Of a DNA stretch of 34,984 nt, positions 1-10,407 are shown one piece after another (the first letter of the stretch is position 1; every line of letters starts with the position of its first letter). Source of the DNA: Aerococcus sp. HMSC062A02 (GTDB taxonomy: Bacteria > Bacillota > Bacilli > Lactobacillales > Aerococcaceae); assembly GCF_001809535.1 (NCBI RefSeq), contig NZ_KV797939.1:31897-66880 (forward strand), read 5' to 3'. The notes under the pieces are model-generated. The model searched no databases. It worked only from the letters and a program-made list of their open reading frames with translations, and was not told the DNA's origin. A program made the translations under genes and the position numbers.

Positions 1-131
1 TCACACCCTTATCTAGTTGGGTTCGCAAGAGCAGACTTGAAGTGATTTCTGCCCATCGAAACGTCTGACTAGCGTCAGTCTTTTTCGATGAGCCTCCAAT
101 CATTCAAGTCTGAACGCTCTTGCTCACACCC
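1..131 (-). repeat. Structured intergenic repeat, copy R1, plus the edge of a tandem neighbour
   Basis: Read on the minus strand, the element starts at 131 with GGGTGTGAGCAAGAGCG, four bases after the apt stop codon, and ends at 19 with CTCTTGCGAACCC. It is a nested inverted repeat. CAGACTTGAA (minus strand, from 112) pairs with TTCAAGTCTG (ending at 32). Inside, CATCGAAA pairs with TTTCGATG, and CTGAC pairs with GTCAG around a GCTA loop. A U-G pair next to CATCGAAA works only in the minus-strand RNA. Bases 1-8 (TCACACCC) match the first bases of another copy, cut by the window edge, so the elements stand in tandem. The shared arm recurs at 31290, 31411 and 34884. Confidence 0.8.
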
Positions 132-135
132 TTTT

Positions 136-648
136 CTAATAAGTCAGTATTTTAAAGATGTCTAGGTTGGGGATTTTTTCTCTGCCTTTGAGGGCTTCTA
201 GTTCAATAATGAAGGCTGCGCCGACGACTTGGCCGCCGAGTTTTTCCACTAATTGGGTGGTGGCTTGGATGGTGCCTCCGGTTGCTAGGAGGTCATCGAC
301 GATGAGGACGCGCTGGCCGGGCTTAACAGCATCTTTATGGAGCTGGAGGGTATTTTCCCCGTATTCTAATCCATAGTCTACGCTGATGATGTCGCGGGGG
401 AGCTTGCCCTTCTTACGAGCGGGCGCAAAGCCGATCCCTAATTGATAGGCCACGGGACAGCCCACAATAAAGCCCCGCGCTTCTGGTCCGACAATCATAT
501 CGACTTGCTTATCCTGAGCGAACTGGACAATCTGGTCAATGGCAGCGTGGAAGGCTTCCCCATCAGCCATCAGAGGGGTAATGTCGCGGAAAGTCACTCC
601 TTCTTCAGGATAGTTCTCAATACTAGCAATATAGTCTTCAAAATTCAT
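136..648 (-). CDS. apt: Adenine phosphoribosyltransferase
   Basis: Converts adenine and PRPP to AMP in purine salvage; cytoplasmic. The 170-residue product has the usual family length. It begins [10 protein letters not shown] and carries the PRPP-binding signature [13 protein letters not shown] at about residues 117-129, with GPEARGF near 55-61. I chose the ATG at 648 because an AAGGAGG site lies just upstream (653-660) and the family starts here; the frame stays open 30 codons further but that stretch overlaps recJ and looks unlike Apt. The ribosome binding site overlaps the recJ stop codon, so the two are likely translated together. A structured repeat follows the stop within four bases. 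Identity is firm. Confidence 0.96.
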   Translation of the reverse strand: MNFEDYIASIENYPEEGVTFRDITPLMADGEAFHAAIDQIVQFAQDKQVDMIVGPEARGFIVGCPVAYQLGIGFAPARKKGKLPRDIISVDYGLEYGENTLQLHKDAVKPGQRVLIVDDLLATGGTIQATTQLVEKLGGQVVGAAFIIELEALKGREKIPNLDIFKILTY

Positions 649-658
649 AATTTCCTCC

Positions 659-2986
659 TTATGGTGCACTGGCTGGCTCTGGCGCAAAAAAGTAGCTCGT
701 AATTGATTCAATATCATTATAAAGCAAAACTTGTTCACTGTTTAATAATTGCTCATACTTGGTCAGATAGGCCTTCAAGTCGACCTTGCCTTGGACAGGC
801 AAAATGTGAAGGGTCTGTCCTTGCCAAGCGACCAGACCCGCTTCCTCAAGAATATCCGTCATCAGGATGAGTTGTCCTTCAGCGAGTTTGAGATAAGAAG
901 CTAGGACACCTGTCTGTCCTTTAAGCGGGAGTTGGGGATGGCCCAAGAGATAACGGTAGTAACGCTCAAAATCCTCGCGCTGGGGCAAGCCATTCAAGTA
1001 GACCTGCTTGGGCGAATAGGCAAAGAGATAAAGGTTCTTAATCCCTTGGCCTTGAACAAAGCGACGCACGTCTTCTAGAACCAAGGGGCAGTCAAAGAGG
1101 ACGGCCTGCTGGTAGCTTAGGCCTTGATCCTGGTCCAATTCATCGACCAAAATGGCCCGACTCGAGCTAGGAATTTGGTCGCGGTAGGCTGCCAAGTACT
1201 TGGGGTCCTGGAAGAGATAGAAGGCTTCTTTAACCGCAAAGACCTCTTCCCGGGCCCGGGCTTGGCGGAGGTCAATGACACTGGCCTCATCCACCCTCAA
1301 GTCAATCAAAAGGGCCTGGGACGAGCGCTTGCCCTGCCACTCATTAATATTCAATTCAACGGCAGCCTCTAAATTATTGCCAACAGCGAGCTGGCGGGCC
1401 AAGTCTCCCATGCGAAAACCAATCAGGGCCAGGTCAGGCGCCTCCTCTAAGCCTAATTTCAAAGTCTGCTTGTCGCGGCCAATCTGCTGGACCCGGTTCA
1501 AGGGACCGGCTTCAAGCAAGAAGCTAGGTTTCGGATTATCCGTCCCAAAAGGTTTCAGGCGGTCTAAGGCTTCGAGGCTGGTCAAGCTAATGCTTTCCGG
1601 CTGGATGCGGCCATCTAGGACCAAGGGCGCAGGTTTTTGAACCATCTCATGGATAGTCTGGCTGAGTGCTTGGAGCTGGGACTGCCAGTTCGCAAAGTTT
1701 TCACCCGCAACCGTCAAGCCTGCTGCCATAGCGTGGCCCCCAAAGGCTTGCATGAGGTCGTCGACTTGGCTCAGTAGGTCAAAGAGGTTAACTCCCTCAA
1801 TCGACCGGCCAGACCCCTTGTAAACATCCTGGTCCGTCTTATGGGTGAGGACAATACAAGGACGTTGGTAACGCTCAACCAGGCGGCTAGCAACAATACC
1901 CAAGACGCCCTCATGCCAGTCCTCCTGCCAACAGACTAAGATATCGTCCAAATGATCGCGCTGGTCAATTTGAGACCGGGCTTCTCTTTCGATTTGGTCG
2001 ACTAGGCCGCGACGTTCGTCATTGATGGCTTCCATTTCTTGGAGAAGTTGGTCCACTTCATCCGGATCGAAGCTCATCAAGAGTCTAAGGCCTAGGTTGG
2101 CATCGGAGAGCCGTCCTAAGGCGTTGAGCCGAGGGGCAATCTTAAAGCCGATGGTCTCTTCATCAATTGCCGACCGGTTAATTTCCAGTTTTTCAAAGAG
2201 CCGGATAAAGGCGAGACGCTGGGTCTGCTTAAGTTCTTGGATGCCCAACTTGACCAAGGACCGGTTTTCATCAGTGAGGCTGACTAAGTCCGCTACTGTC
2301 CCGATAGCGCAGAGGTCTAAGAGGTCGACGGGTAAGTCTCCAGTTAGGGCTTGGACCAGCTTCAAGGCCACCCCTGCCCCACTCAGGTCATCGAAAGGAT
2401 AGGCCTGGTCAGGATGGCGGGGATGGACAATGGCAAAGGCTTCGGGTAAGCTAGCACCGATTTCGTGGTGGTCGGTAACAATCACATCCACCCCCTGGGC
2501 TTGGGCATGGGCAATCGCTTCATGGCCCTTGACTCCGTTATCGCAAGTAAGGATGACTTGGATCCCTTGCTTGATATAGTAGTCGTAAACCTCGGTATTG
2601 GGCCCATAGCCATCCACGAAGCGGTCTGGTAGGTAGCTATGGACATTGGCGCCCATATTCTCCAGGCTTTCAACGAGGATGGTAGCTGCCGTAATTCCAT
2701 CGGCATCATAGTCCCCATAGACTAAAATGGCCTCGCCTGCTTCAATGGCAGCCATCAGTCGGTCCACTGCTCGGTCCATGTCGGATAGGAGAAAGGGGTC
2801 GTGGATGACAGGCTCTTCGTCCAAGAAGCCATGGATAGTGGCTTCATCTTGGAAGCCCCGCTGGTAGAGCAAGTTCACCATCAATTCAGGAAGGTCTACC
2901 GCTTCCTTTAACTGGGCAATAGTCTCCAGGTCTTGGTCTGTTAACTGGTCAGATCTTACTTTCCAATCATAGTTTGCTTTAAGCAA
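659..2986 (-). CDS. recJ: Single-stranded-DNA-specific exonuclease RecJ
   Basis: 5'-3' exonuclease on single-stranded DNA, acting in RecFOR recombination and base excision repair. At 775 residues it has the long Firmicute form: DHH domain with DYDAD (92-96), TCDN (147-150) and DHH (172-174), DHHA1 domain with GGHAMAAGL (416-424), an OB-like region, then a C-terminal extension of some 200 residues found in low-GC Gram-positives. The start is a TTG at 2986 behind GGGAGA; the only nearby ATG is out of frame. It follows rnz by 15 bases and leads into apt by 10, so rnz-recJ-apt looks like one transcript. The pairing of recJ with apt is common in Firmicutes. Confidence 0.96.
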   Translation of the reverse strand: MLKANYDWKVRSDQLTDQDLETIAQLKEAVDLPELMVNLLYQRGFQDEATIHGFLDEEPVIHDPFLLSDMDRAVDRLMAAIEAGEAILVYGDYDADGITAATILVESLENMGANVHSYLPDRFVDGYGPNTEVYDYYIKQGIQVILTCDNGVKGHEAIAHAQAQGVDVIVTDHHEIGASLPEAFAIVHPRHPDQAYPFDDLSGAGVALKLVQALTGDLPVDLLDLCAIGTVADLVSLTDENRSLVKLGIQELKQTQRLAFIRLFEKLEINRSAIDEETIGFKIAPRLNALGRLSDANLGLRLLMSFDPDEVDQLLQEMEAINDERRGLVDQIEREARSQIDQRDHLDDILVCWQEDWHEGVLGIVASRLVERYQRPCIVLTHKTDQDVYKGSGRSIEGVNLFDLLSQVDDLMQAFGGHAMAAGLTVAGENFANWQSQLQALSQTIHEMVQKPAPLVLDGRIQPESISLTSLEALDRLKPFGTDNPKPSFLLEAGPLNRVQQIGRDKQTLKLGLEEAPDLALIGFRMGDLARQLAVGNNLEAAVELNINEWQGKRSSQALLIDLRVDEASVIDLRQARAREEVFAVKEAFYLFQDPKYLAAYRDQIPSSSRAILVDELDQDQGLSYQQAVLFDCPLVLEDVRRFVQGQGIKNLYLFAYSPKQVYLNGLPQREDFERYYRYLLGHPQLPLKGQTGVLASYLKLAEGQLILMTDILEEAGLVAWQGQTLHILPVQGKVDLKAYLTKYEQLLNSEQVLLYNDIESITSYFFAPEPASAP

Positions 2987-3001
2987 GTATCTCCCTACTT
3001 T

Positions 3002-3928
3002 CTACTTGATCTGAAACTGGTCAAAATCTTTAACCACCAAGCTTTGAGGGTGGATTTTTTGGGCACCTTGGACCAATTGTTTGATCTGGGGCGCCGTGAC
3101 ATAGCGTGAGGAAATATGGGTCAGGTAGAGCTGCTTAACGCCTGCTTCTTTGGCAAGCTTGGCCGCTTGAGCGGCAGTCGAATGGAAATGACGGTGGGCC
3201 ATCTTCTCTTCGCCCGCCTCATAGGTGGCCTCATGCACCAAGACGTCCGCATCCTTAGCCAAGCTCAGGGCCTGGTCACAAGGCCTGGTATCGCCAAAAA
3301 TAGTGACCGTCTTCCCCGCCTGCTTATCGCCGACAAAGTCATTGCCATCGAGGACGCGTCCATCTTCCAAGGTCACTTTTTCCCGCTGTTTGAGCTTGCC
3401 TAAGAGGGGCCCATTCGGAACTCCGGCAGCCCGGGCCTTATCAACCAAGAGTTCCCCCTCTTGGTCGGCTTGTTCCACCCGGTAGCCAAAACATTCTACA
3501 GCGTGGTCAAGAGGTCCATAGCTCACCTTGAAGGAAGAATCCTCAAAAGCCAGGCCCTTCCCTTCTAATTCCACAATCTTTAGAGGGTAGTTCAACTTAG
3601 ACTGGGACACTTTCAGCGCAGTCCAGACATACTGCTTCAAGCCCTTAGGCCCGTAGACTGTCAAGGGACGCTCTGCCCCACCTTGGAAGGACCGAGAACT
3701 TAAAAAGCCCGGTAGTCCATAGAGGTGGTCGCCGTGGAGGTGGGTAATAAAGACCCGACTGACCTTGCCTGGCTTAAGGGTGGTCTGGAGGATCTGCTGC
3801 TGGGTGGCTTCCCCACAGTCAAAAAGCCACATCTCATTAATTTCATCCAATAGCTTAAGCATTAGAGCAGACACATTGCGTTGACGACTCGGCACACCAG
3901 CTCCTGTTCCTAAAAAATGTAATTCCAA
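3002..3928 (-). CDS. rnz: Ribonuclease Z (tRNA 3'-processing endonuclease)
   Basis: Zinc-dependent beta-lactamase-fold endonuclease that cuts tRNA precursors after the discriminator base. The 308-residue product has the short RNase Z form: N-terminal LGTGAGVPS, the metal motif HLHGDH at 63-68, GDTRPC near 212-217 and a late THIS motif near residue 281. The start is TTG at 3928; the family begins MELxFLGTGAG exactly here, and AAAGG stands eight bases before. The gap to obgE is 129 bases and holds a long-loop inverted repeat (3982-4038). recJ follows after 15 bases. Identity is firm; only the non-ATG start rests on inference. Confidence 0.96.
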   Translation of the reverse strand: MELHFLGTGAGVPSRQRNVSALMLKLLDEINEMWLFDCGEATQQQILQTTLKPGKVSRVFITHLHGDHLYGLPGFLSSRSFQGGAERPLTVYGPKGLKQYVWTALKVSQSKLNYPLKIVELEGKGLAFEDSSFKVSYGPLDHAVECFGYRVEQADQEGELLVDKARAAGVPNGPLLGKLKQREKVTLEDGRVLDGNDFVGDKQAGKTVTIFGDTRPCDQALSLAKDADVLVHEATYEAGEEKMAHRHFHSTAAQAAKLAKEAGVKQLYLTHISSRYVTAPQIKQLVQGAQKIHPQSLVVKDFDQFQIK

Positions 3929-3981
3929 TTCAAAAACCTTTCTAAATGCCTCTTGGCACAGCCCAGGATGAGGATAAAAGA

Positions 3982-4038
3982 GGGGTAGGTCTTAGGACCA
4001 AACTGCTTCATCAGCACCCAGTCTCATCGCCCTACCCC
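3982..4038 (-). terminator. Possible weak terminator or attenuator between obgE and rnz
   Basis: On the minus strand GGGGTAGG and CCTACCCC form an 8-bp perfect stem around a loop of about 41 bases, followed by TCTTTT. The right arm sits next to a second inverted repeat (GGTCCTAAGACC) that would compete with it. The loop is far longer than in a normal intrinsic terminator, so partial read-through or a conditional structure is as likely as termination. Confidence 0.35.
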
Positions 4039-4057
4039 AGTATTTATCGCATCTTCC

Positions 4058-5395
4058 TTAATCAAAAAACTCAAATTCATAGTCTCGAATGCGGACGATA
4101 TCCCCAGCTTGGGCTCCAGCATCAACCAAGGCTTGGTCGACGCCATGGTGCTTAAGCTTGCGCGCAAAACGCAGGGCGCTCTCATCGTATTCAAGATTGG
4201 CCATCAAGAAGTCTTTTTCAATCCGGTCGCCGGATAAGACAAACATCTTATCGGCTTGGTCATAGGACAGATTGAAATAGGGTTCTTCAGCTTCGATTTG
4301 GTAAAGCTTGTGTGTTTGGTCGACTTCATCGACTTTTTCAGCTTCGATTTGAGCCAGACGGACCTCTTCTTCTTGAATCAAGCGGTAAGTTTCTTCCATT
4401 AAGTCCTTCAAACCAGACTGGCTAATGGCCGAAATCGGGAAGATCTCCGGCAAGTCACGACCAGGAAAATGTTCCTCAAAGTATGCGGCTAACTTCTCCC
4501 GGAATTCCTCAATATAGAGCTCCGCTTCGGGAATGTCCATCTTGTTAGCGACAATGATAGTTGGCCGCTCTAAGATGGTCTCGTCATAAGTCTTCAATTC
4601 CTCATTAATGGCCACATAGTCCTCGAAGGGATCGCGGTTCTCAAAGCCTCCCATATCCACAACATGGAGAATTACCTTGGTCCGTTGCACATGGCGCAAG
4701 AACTGAAAACCGAGACCGATCCCCTCCGCAGCTCCTTCAATAAGGCCCGGCAAATCGGCCAGGACAAAGGAACGTTGGTCGGACAGATCAACAACCCCTA
4801 AGTTTGGTGACAGGGTGGTGAAATGGTAGTCAGCAATCTTGGGTTTAGCAGCACTAACAATGGATAGGATGGTTGATTTCCCTACTGAAGGAAAACCTAC
4901 CAAACCAGCGTCAGCTAGGACCCGGAGTTCCAATTGCAGGGTCCTTTCTTGACCAGGTTCCCCATTCTCTGCAATTTCAGGGGCGGGGTTATTGTGAGTG
5001 GCAAACTTCATATTGCCCCGGCCACCCCGGCCACCCTTAGCAACAATAGCTTCCTGACCTTCTTCTACCAGGTCGGCTAAGACTTGGCCCGTATCAAAAT
5101 CCTTGACAATAGTGCCTGGGGGAACACCAACAATGAGGTCTTCTGCGCCCCGTCCATAACGGCCTTTAGTCATACCATTCTGGCCGGCTTTGGCCTTAAA
5201 GTGGCGGTTATAGCGGAAGTCGAGCAGGGTCCTTAGCCCCTCGTCCACCTGGAATATAATATCGCCACCGCGGCCTCCATCGCCACCAGCAGGGCCACCA
5301 TCTGGCCGGTATTTTTCACGCAGGAAGGCGACAAGGCCGTCGCCACCCTTGCCGGCTTTCACCCAAATTTTAGCATAATCATAAAAGGTTGACAT
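4058..5395 (-). CDS. obgE: Obg family GTPase, 50S ribosome assembly
   Basis: Essential GTPase that binds the 50S subunit and links ribosome maturation to stress signals. The 445-residue protein has all three parts: the glycine-rich Obg fold (about 1-158, many GGxGG runs), the G domain with GFPSVGKST (G1, 167-175), DLPG (G3, 214-217), NKMD (G4, 284-287) and SAIS (G5), and a C-terminal OCT domain (about 360-445) typical of Gram-positives. ATG at 5395 follows AGGAGGC. It lies 39 bases after glyS with no visible terminator, so it may be co-transcribed from the glycine T-box promoter. Confidence 0.96.
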   Translation of the reverse strand: MSTFYDYAKIWVKAGKGGDGLVAFLREKYRPDGGPAGGDGGRGGDIIFQVDEGLRTLLDFRYNRHFKAKAGQNGMTKGRYGRGAEDLIVGVPPGTIVKDFDTGQVLADLVEEGQEAIVAKGGRGGRGNMKFATHNNPAPEIAENGEPGQERTLQLELRVLADAGLVGFPSVGKSTILSIVSAAKPKIADYHFTTLSPNLGVVDLSDQRSFVLADLPGLIEGAAEGIGLGFQFLRHVQRTKVILHVVDMGGFENRDPFEDYVAINEELKTYDETILERPTIIVANKMDIPEAELYIEEFREKLAAYFEEHFPGRDLPEIFPISAISQSGLKDLMEETYRLIQEEEVRLAQIEAEKVDEVDQTHKLYQIEAEEPYFNLSYDQADKMFVLSGDRIEKDFLMANLEYDESALRFARKLKHHGVDQALVDAGAQAGDIVRIRDYEFEFFD

Positions 5396-5434
5396 CTTTT
5401 GCCTCCTTTCTCTTCTTTTTCTTTATTTCACTTC

Positions 5435-7516
5435 TTATTTTATTAGGAGTTCCTTGGTATTGGCAAGTACTTTGACTGGCTGACCAATTTTTTCTAGGAG
5501 AGCCAGGCGGTTGTTACGAACCGCTTCATCATCGGTAAAGACCATATTGTCTTCAAAGAATTGCTCAATAAGCGGTGCCAGTTCAGCCAAGGCTTGGTAG
5601 TAGTCAGCTGGCATATCCCCTAGGTAGAGACTATCCACAGCCTGGTAGAGGGCCTCTTCGCTCTCGCTTTCCAGAAGGTCTGCTGAGACTGTGACTTGGT
5701 CAATATCAAACTCTTTCATTTTATCCTTGAGATTTAGGATCCGGTTCCAAGATTCGATAACAGTCTTGAAGTCTTCATCCTCATGGTGGTCAGCTAAGGT
5801 TTTAGCGGCTGCACGTTTTTGGTTGATGCCGTGACTAGCAGACCCTAAAACAGCCTGGATAATGTCCCGGGCATAACCTTCTTGTTCCAAAATATTCTTC
5901 AAGCGTTCTAACATGAAGGCATAGACTGCTTCCGCCAAGGCAACTTGGTCGTCGTCGGATGGGTAAACGGCCTCTAAGATAGCTTTCAGATCCTTATCCC
6001 AATCAAAGGGGAGCTCTTCAGCTGCTATTAGACGAACAATCCCGATCATTTGCCGACGCAGGGCGAAGGGATCGTTTGAGCCAGAAGGAATCCGATCAAT
6101 CTTAAAGAAGCTAATAATCGTATCCAATTTATCGGCAATGGCGAAGAGGATCCCCAGGGCTGATTGGCCTAATGCCGCATCAGAAGCGATCGGCATGTAG
6201 TGTTCGCGAATAGCGACGGCAACTTCTTCTGCCTCGCCAGCTTCTCTGGCATAGTACTCGCCCATAATCCCTTGGAGTTCAGAGAATTCATTGACGATAT
6301 TAGTTTCTAAGTCGAACTTATAGATGGCTCCGGTCCGCTCAATCAAGGGCTCAAAGTCAGTCGATAAGTAGTCGGCAAAGAGGTTTTCCATGGTCCAATG
6401 GCTGTATAAGAGCTTAGCGATTTGGCTGACCCGGTCCATCTTCTCCTTCATGGTCCCAATTTCAGCGTGGAAGGTCACATGGCTGAGACGCTTAGCGAAG
6501 TCATCGATCGATTCTTGCTTATCTTCTTCCACAAAGAACAGACCATCTTCTAAGCGGGCCACCAAGACTTTTTCATTTCCGTGGCGGACATTTTCTAGCC
6601 CTTCTTCATTACCGTTGCGGACGGCCACGAATTTTGGCAGCAAGTTACCTTCTTGGTCGGACACATAGAAGTAACGTTGGTGTTCGGCCATCGAGGTAAT
6701 AAGCACAGGATCAGGCAGGGCCAGGTACTTATCATCGAAGCTGCCGATGAAGGCGGTTGGGTATTCTACAATTTGAGTGACTTCTTCTAGGAGGGCCTCA
6801 TCTTGACTGACTTGGACGCCTTCCGTCTGAGCGAGATCTTTAATCTGTTGGACAATGACTTCCTTACGCTTATCCTGGTCAGCAATGACAAAGTCTCGTT
6901 CCAGAAGTTTCTCGTAATTTGAAGCCTTGTCGATCGTTAATTGGTCATGACCGAGGAAGCGATGACCGCGGGTGTAGCGGTCAGCTTGGATGCCCAAAAT
7001 TTCAAAAGGTAGGACCTCATCATCTAAGAGAGAGAGTAACCAGTGGATGGGCCGAATGTACTTGAAATTGCGATGGGTAGACCAGTACATGGATACAGGG
7101 AAAGTCATCTGCGTGATGCATTGGCTGATTTGAGGCAGAATTTCCCGGCTGGGCTTCCCCTCTTCTTTGATTTCCGCATAGATATAGCCATCTTCTACAT
7201 AGAGGTCGTCAGTCGACAAGCCCTTACCCCGGGCAAAACCTTGGGCGGCCTTGGTCCATTCTCCTTGGTCATCCTTGGCAATCTTTTCTGAAGGGCCCTT
7301 AGCTGTTTCAACAAAATCAGCTTGCTTATCGGCTAAACCATCCACTAAAACCGCAAAACGGCGAGGAGTGGCAAAGGCCTTAATAGCGTCATAAGTCAAT
7401 CGCTCTTCAGTTAAGAAGTTAGCGACGCGGTCTTGGAATTGTTGGCTGATTTGACGCACGTATTTGGCGGGCATTTCTTCTAAACCAACTTCTAATAAAT
7501 ACTGTTGCTTACTCAT
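5435..7516 (-). CDS. glyS: Glycyl-tRNA synthetase beta subunit
   Basis: Beta chain of the tetrameric alpha2beta2 glycyl-tRNA synthetase; it supplies tRNA binding while the alpha chain makes glycyl-adenylate. The 693-residue length and the opening [15 protein letters not shown] are characteristic, as are the internal [13 protein letters not shown] and MAEHQRYF segments. The C-terminal part is the helical anticodon-binding domain. The start ATG at 7516 overlaps the end of glyQ by 8 bases, which suggests coupled translation and balanced subunit amounts. The overlapping genes are governed by the T-box upstream of glyQ. Confidence 0.97.
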   Translation of the reverse strand: MSKQQYLLEVGLEEMPAKYVRQISQQFQDRVANFLTEERLTYDAIKAFATPRRFAVLVDGLADKQADFVETAKGPSEKIAKDDQGEWTKAAQGFARGKGLSTDDLYVEDGYIYAEIKEEGKPSREILPQISQCITQMTFPVSMYWSTHRNFKYIRPIHWLLSLLDDEVLPFEILGIQADRYTRGHRFLGHDQLTIDKASNYEKLLERDFVIADQDKRKEVIVQQIKDLAQTEGVQVSQDEALLEEVTQIVEYPTAFIGSFDDKYLALPDPVLITSMAEHQRYFYVSDQEGNLLPKFVAVRNGNEEGLENVRHGNEKVLVARLEDGLFFVEEDKQESIDDFAKRLSHVTFHAEIGTMKEKMDRVSQIAKLLYSHWTMENLFADYLSTDFEPLIERTGAIYKFDLETNIVNEFSELQGIMGEYYAREAGEAEEVAVAIREHYMPIASDAALGQSALGILFAIADKLDTIISFFKIDRIPSGSNDPFALRRQMIGIVRLIAAEELPFDWDKDLKAILEAVYPSDDDQVALAEAVYAFMLERLKNILEQEGYARDIIQAVLGSASHGINQKRAAAKTLADHHEDEDFKTVIESWNRILNLKDKMKEFDIDQVTVSADLLESESEEALYQAVDSLYLGDMPADYYQALAELAPLIEQFFEDNMVFTDDEAVRNNRLALLEKIGQPVKVLANTKELLIK

Positions 7517-8435
7517 TAGCTGCGTCCTCCTCTAATAATTTTTTCGCTTCTTCCCGGCTTAATAATGGATATTCCAGGGCTTTGCGGTTGGCGACAAATT
7601 GTTTGGCTACTTGCCGGGCCATGTTGCGGATCCGGCTCAGATAGGCTTGGCGGTCGGTTGTCGAAATCACCCCGCGCGCGTCAAGAAGGTTGAAGGTATG
7701 GGAACACTTCAAAATATAGTCATAGGCTGGATGAACCAGCTTGTTGTCAATTTGCTTGAGGGCTTCTTCTTCGTAGAAGTTAAACATCTTGAAGAGGGCT
7801 TCATATGTGGATTCTTCAAAGGTATATTTGGAATGTTCATATTCCGGTTGTTTGAAGATTTCACCGTATTTCACGCCACCGCCCCATTCCAGGTCGTAGA
7901 CACTATCGACACCTTGGATGTAGGAAGCTAGGCGCTCGAGTCCGTAGGTAATTTCACAGGTGGTTGGGTGACAATCTAAGCCCCCGACTTGTTGGAAGTA
8001 GGTAAATTGGGTGATTTCCATCCCATCAATCCACACTTCCCAGCCTAGGCCGGCACAGCCCATAGAAGGATTCTCCCAGTTGTCCTCAACAAAGCGAATA
8101 TCGTGATCCTTGGCATCAAGGCCCAAGCGTTCCAGACTCTGGATGTAGAGCTCTTGGATGTTATCGGGATGGGGCTTCATCACCACTTGGTATTGGTGGT
8201 GTTGGTAAAGCCGGTTAGGGTTTTCCCCATAGCGGCCATCGTCTGGCCGGCGGGAGGGTTCCACATAGCTAGCATTCCATGGCTCCGGCCCAATTGCCCG
8301 GAGAATAGTATAAGGACTCATGGTCCCTGCTCCCTTCTCCGTATCATATGCATTCAGAATGAGGCAGCCTTGCTCGGACCAGAACTGATGCAAGGTTAAA
8401 ATCATCCCTTGTAAGGTATTGGCTGCTTGGTTCAT
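7509..8435 (-). CDS. glyQ: Glycyl-tRNA synthetase alpha subunit
   Basis: Class II catalytic subunit that activates glycine and, with GlyS, charges tRNA-Gly. The 308-residue length fits. Segments [42 protein letters not shown] and YGLERLASY are hallmarks of the bacterial alpha chain. ATG at 8435 begins the known N-terminus. The roughly 250-base leader upstream is a T-box riboswitch, so expression should rise when uncharged tRNA-Gly accumulates. Confidence 0.97.
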   Translation of the reverse strand: MNQAANTLQGMILTLHQFWSEQGCLILNAYDTEKGAGTMSPYTILRAIGPEPWNASYVEPSRRPDDGRYGENPNRLYQHHQYQVVMKPHPDNIQELYIQSLERLGLDAKDHDIRFVEDNWENPSMGCAGLGWEVWIDGMEITQFTYFQQVGGLDCHPTTCEITYGLERLASYIQGVDSVYDLEWGGGVKYGEIFKQPEYEHSKYTFEESTYEALFKMFNFYEEEALKQIDNKLVHPAYDYILKCSHTFNLLDARGVISTTDRQAYLSRIRNMARQVAKQFVANRKALEYPLLSREEAKKLLEEDAANE

Positions 8436-8474
8436 CTTGTCTTCTCCTCTTTTCTTTAATTTAAATTAACAAAC

Positions 8475-8670
8475 AAAAAAGCCCCATACACTAAAAAATA
8501 GTGCATAGGGACGATTCAATCGCGGTTCCACCCTATTTCCGGCAAAGCGCCGGCACTCTTTAACAGGACATGCTCTAACCTGCCTTAGAATTCGTTGCCT
8601 ACTTTCACTAACTAGGCTCGCTAAAAAGGGAATTCCTTATTCGGTTATCTTTGCATGCGATATATACGTT
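8475..8670 (-). promoter_or_regulatory. Glycine T-box leader of glyQS
   Basis: The minus strand carries the T-box core AGGGTGGAACCGCG (8521-8534), which pairs with the acceptor end of uncharged tRNA. Downstream is a terminator: a stem of about 11 bp (CCCTATGCACTA with TAGTGTATGGG) followed by CTTTTTT, at 8475-8511. Stem I lies roughly between 8660 and 8580. A GGC triplet on its 3' side (8597-8599) is a candidate glycine specifier, but I did not fold the stem formally. Position in front of glyQ supports glycine specificity. Confidence 0.9.
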
Positions 8671-8671
8671 T

Positions 8672-8701
8672 ACTATACTCGATTTCCCTCCTCACCGTCA
8701 A
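8672..8701 (-). promoter_or_regulatory. glyQS promoter inside the end of recO
   Basis: The minus strand shows TTGACG (8696-8701), an 18-base spacer and TATAGT (8672-8677). Both boxes overlap the last codons of recO, whose stop is at 8673-8675. The T-box RNA would start a few bases downstream, so transcription of glyQS does not need read-through from the phoH-recO operon. Confidence 0.7.
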
Positions 8702-9455
8702 GAGGGTTTATCATTTTTTCCAACTGGTCGATAAAGGACCGACTTTTTAAATGAATGCCCACATATTCTTCGTAGAGGTCATCGATGGCTGAGCGGAGGG
8801 CCCGCTTATTAGCTTCTCCCAAGCTGACAGACCCCAGGTGGCTGAGATTGACTTGGCTCAAATGCTGGACCAGATAAGCCGTTCGCGGCGTCCAATGCAA
8901 GCGGCGGGGATCCTTGTCGAAGTGCTTTTGGCACAAAAAACCCGCATACTTCATGGAATAGTCCAAGACCGTATCTGCCTGGCCGCAGAAGACACAGGCT
9001 TTGAGATTAGGAACCACCCCGAATTGGGGCAGGAGCTGGAGTTCAAAGATATTAGCGACGACGGCTGGATCCTTGCTTGCTTCAAGCTGTCCGAGAGCCT
9101 GCCAGAGCGAATCAAAGAGAATCGCATTAACTTCCCCGTCCTCCAGTGCTGCGTCCAGGAGCCCCGTCATGTAACTGGCGTAGGCATTGACGCTAATATC
9201 CGCAGTCGTCAGGCGGGGAAAGAGGCTGTCCCGGACATCATTGAGGAAACTCAGGCCCGAGGCATTAACCTGACCGATAAAGTGACCGCGGACAAAGGCA
9301 AAGGCAGCTGGTCGCAGAGGATTCTTGGTCCTTTGGATATTGCGCAGGAAAAACATCCGCTTGCCGTATTCGCGGGTGAAGATCTTGACCAGCATGTCCT
9401 TCTCCCGGTGCTTGCGTGTAAATAGAATAATTCCTGCAAATTCTTCCGCCTGCAA
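8673..9455 (-). CDS. recO: DNA repair protein RecO
   Basis: Recombination mediator that loads RecA onto SSB-coated single strands with RecR. The 260-residue product has an N-terminal OB fold (about 1-80, with REYGKRMFF) and a helical domain holding a zinc-type cluster, CVFC at 154-157 with C175 and H178. The start is TTG at 9455 behind GAGGGG; no in-frame ATG lies before the conserved region. It is the last gene of the phoH-ybeY-dgkA-era-recO series and lies 17 bases after era. Its 3' end doubles as the glyQS promoter. Confidence 0.93.
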   Translation of the reverse strand: MQAEEFAGIILFTRKHREKDMLVKIFTREYGKRMFFLRNIQRTKNPLRPAAFAFVRGHFIGQVNASGLSFLNDVRDSLFPRLTTADISVNAYASYMTGLLDAALEDGEVNAILFDSLWQALGQLEASKDPAVVANIFELQLLPQFGVVPNLKACVFCGQADTVLDYSMKYAGFLCQKHFDKDPRRLHWTPRTAYLVQHLSQVNLSHLGSVSLGEANKRALRSAIDDLYEEYVGIHLKSRSFIDQLEKMINPLDGEEGNRV

Positions 9456-9472
9456 AAAATCCCCTCTAGCTT

Positions 9473-10390
9473 CTAATAATCCTGCTTGGTGTTATAGCCA
9501 AATTCCTTGAGCAGGGAATTCTTGTCCCGCCACTTCTTCTCGACCTTGACCCAGAGTTCCAAGAAGACCTTGGACCCTAGCAAGTTTTCAATTTCCTTGC
9601 GAGCTCCTGTCCCGATCGACTTGATCATCTTGCCGCCCTTGCCGATGATAATCCCTTTTTGGGACTTGCGTTCGACAATGATATTGGCATAGACATGGAC
9701 CCGGTCCAGTTCGTCCTTTTGCATCTTATCCACAGTGACGGCCACCGAATGGGGAATCTCTTCCCGGGTCTTCTGTAGGATTTGTTCCCGGATCAATTCA
9801 CTGACCACAAAGTATTCAGGGTGGTCAGTCAGCTGGTCTTCGGGATAATACTGGGGGCCCTCCGGTAATAAGTCTTCCAGCTTAGCGATTAAGCCCTCCA
9901 CCTGGCCAGAATTCAGGGCAGACATGGGGATAATTTGCTCAAAGGCTTCTGGATTAGGAATATCGGCCATATAAGCCGCCAAATCTTCCTCAGAGACTTT
10001 ATCGGTCTTGTTGACGATCAGGAAAGCGGGGCTCTCCCGATCCTTGACCTTGTCCATGATAAAGCGGTCACCCGGTCCGATCTTTTCGTCCGCACTGACC
10101 AGCATGAGAATAGCTTCCACCTCGTCTAAAGCCTGGTAGGCACTCTGGAGCATGTAATCATCTAACTCATTCTTGGGCTTATGGATCCCCGGCGTATCAA
10201 TAAAGATCATCTGGCTGTCGGAACTGGTGTAGATAGCCTGGATCTTATTGCGGGTTGTCTGGGCCTTGTCGCTCATGATGGCGACTTTTTGGCCGACAAT
10301 TTGGTTCATTAGGGTCGACTTGCCCACATTGGGACGACCGACAATGGCAATAAAGCCTGATTTAAATGTATCGTGTGTGTTTTCCTTCAA
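9473..10390 (-). CDS. era: GTPase Era, 16S rRNA maturation
   Basis: Essential GTPase that binds the 3' end of 16S rRNA during 30S assembly. The 305-residue product has GRPNVGKS (G1, 18-25), DTPG (G3, 65-68), NKTD (G4, 127-130) and a C-terminal KH domain with IIIGKGGKMIKSIG near 247-260. The start codon is TTG at 10390, with GAGG eight bases upstream; no other in-frame start precedes the G1 motif. It sits between dgkA and recO, the order known from many Firmicutes. YbeY, another 30S maturation factor, is two genes upstream. Confidence 0.96.
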   Translation of the reverse strand: MKENTHDTFKSGFIAIVGRPNVGKSTLMNQIVGQKVAIMSDKAQTTRNKIQAIYTSSDSQMIFIDTPGIHKPKNELDDYMLQSAYQALDEVEAILMLVSADEKIGPGDRFIMDKVKDRESPAFLIVNKTDKVSEEDLAAYMADIPNPEAFEQIIPMSALNSGQVEGLIAKLEDLLPEGPQYYPEDQLTDHPEYFVVSELIREQILQKTREEIPHSVAVTVDKMQKDELDRVHVYANIIVERKSQKGIIIGKGGKMIKSIGTGARKEIENLLGSKVFLELWVKVEKKWRDKNSLLKEFGYNTKQDY

Positions 10391-10407
10391 AATTTTTCCT
10401 CACTTTA

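Noticed and set aside
1-131. A CRISPR array or tRNA-like gene at the window start
   Set aside because: There is no regular repeat-spacer pattern, and although the fold is branched it lacks the T-loop and acceptor features of tRNA.
8838-9425. A 195-codon plus-strand open frame opposite recO
   Set aside because: It is an antisense shadow of recO with no promoter or binding site, and the recO protein is clearly recognisable.
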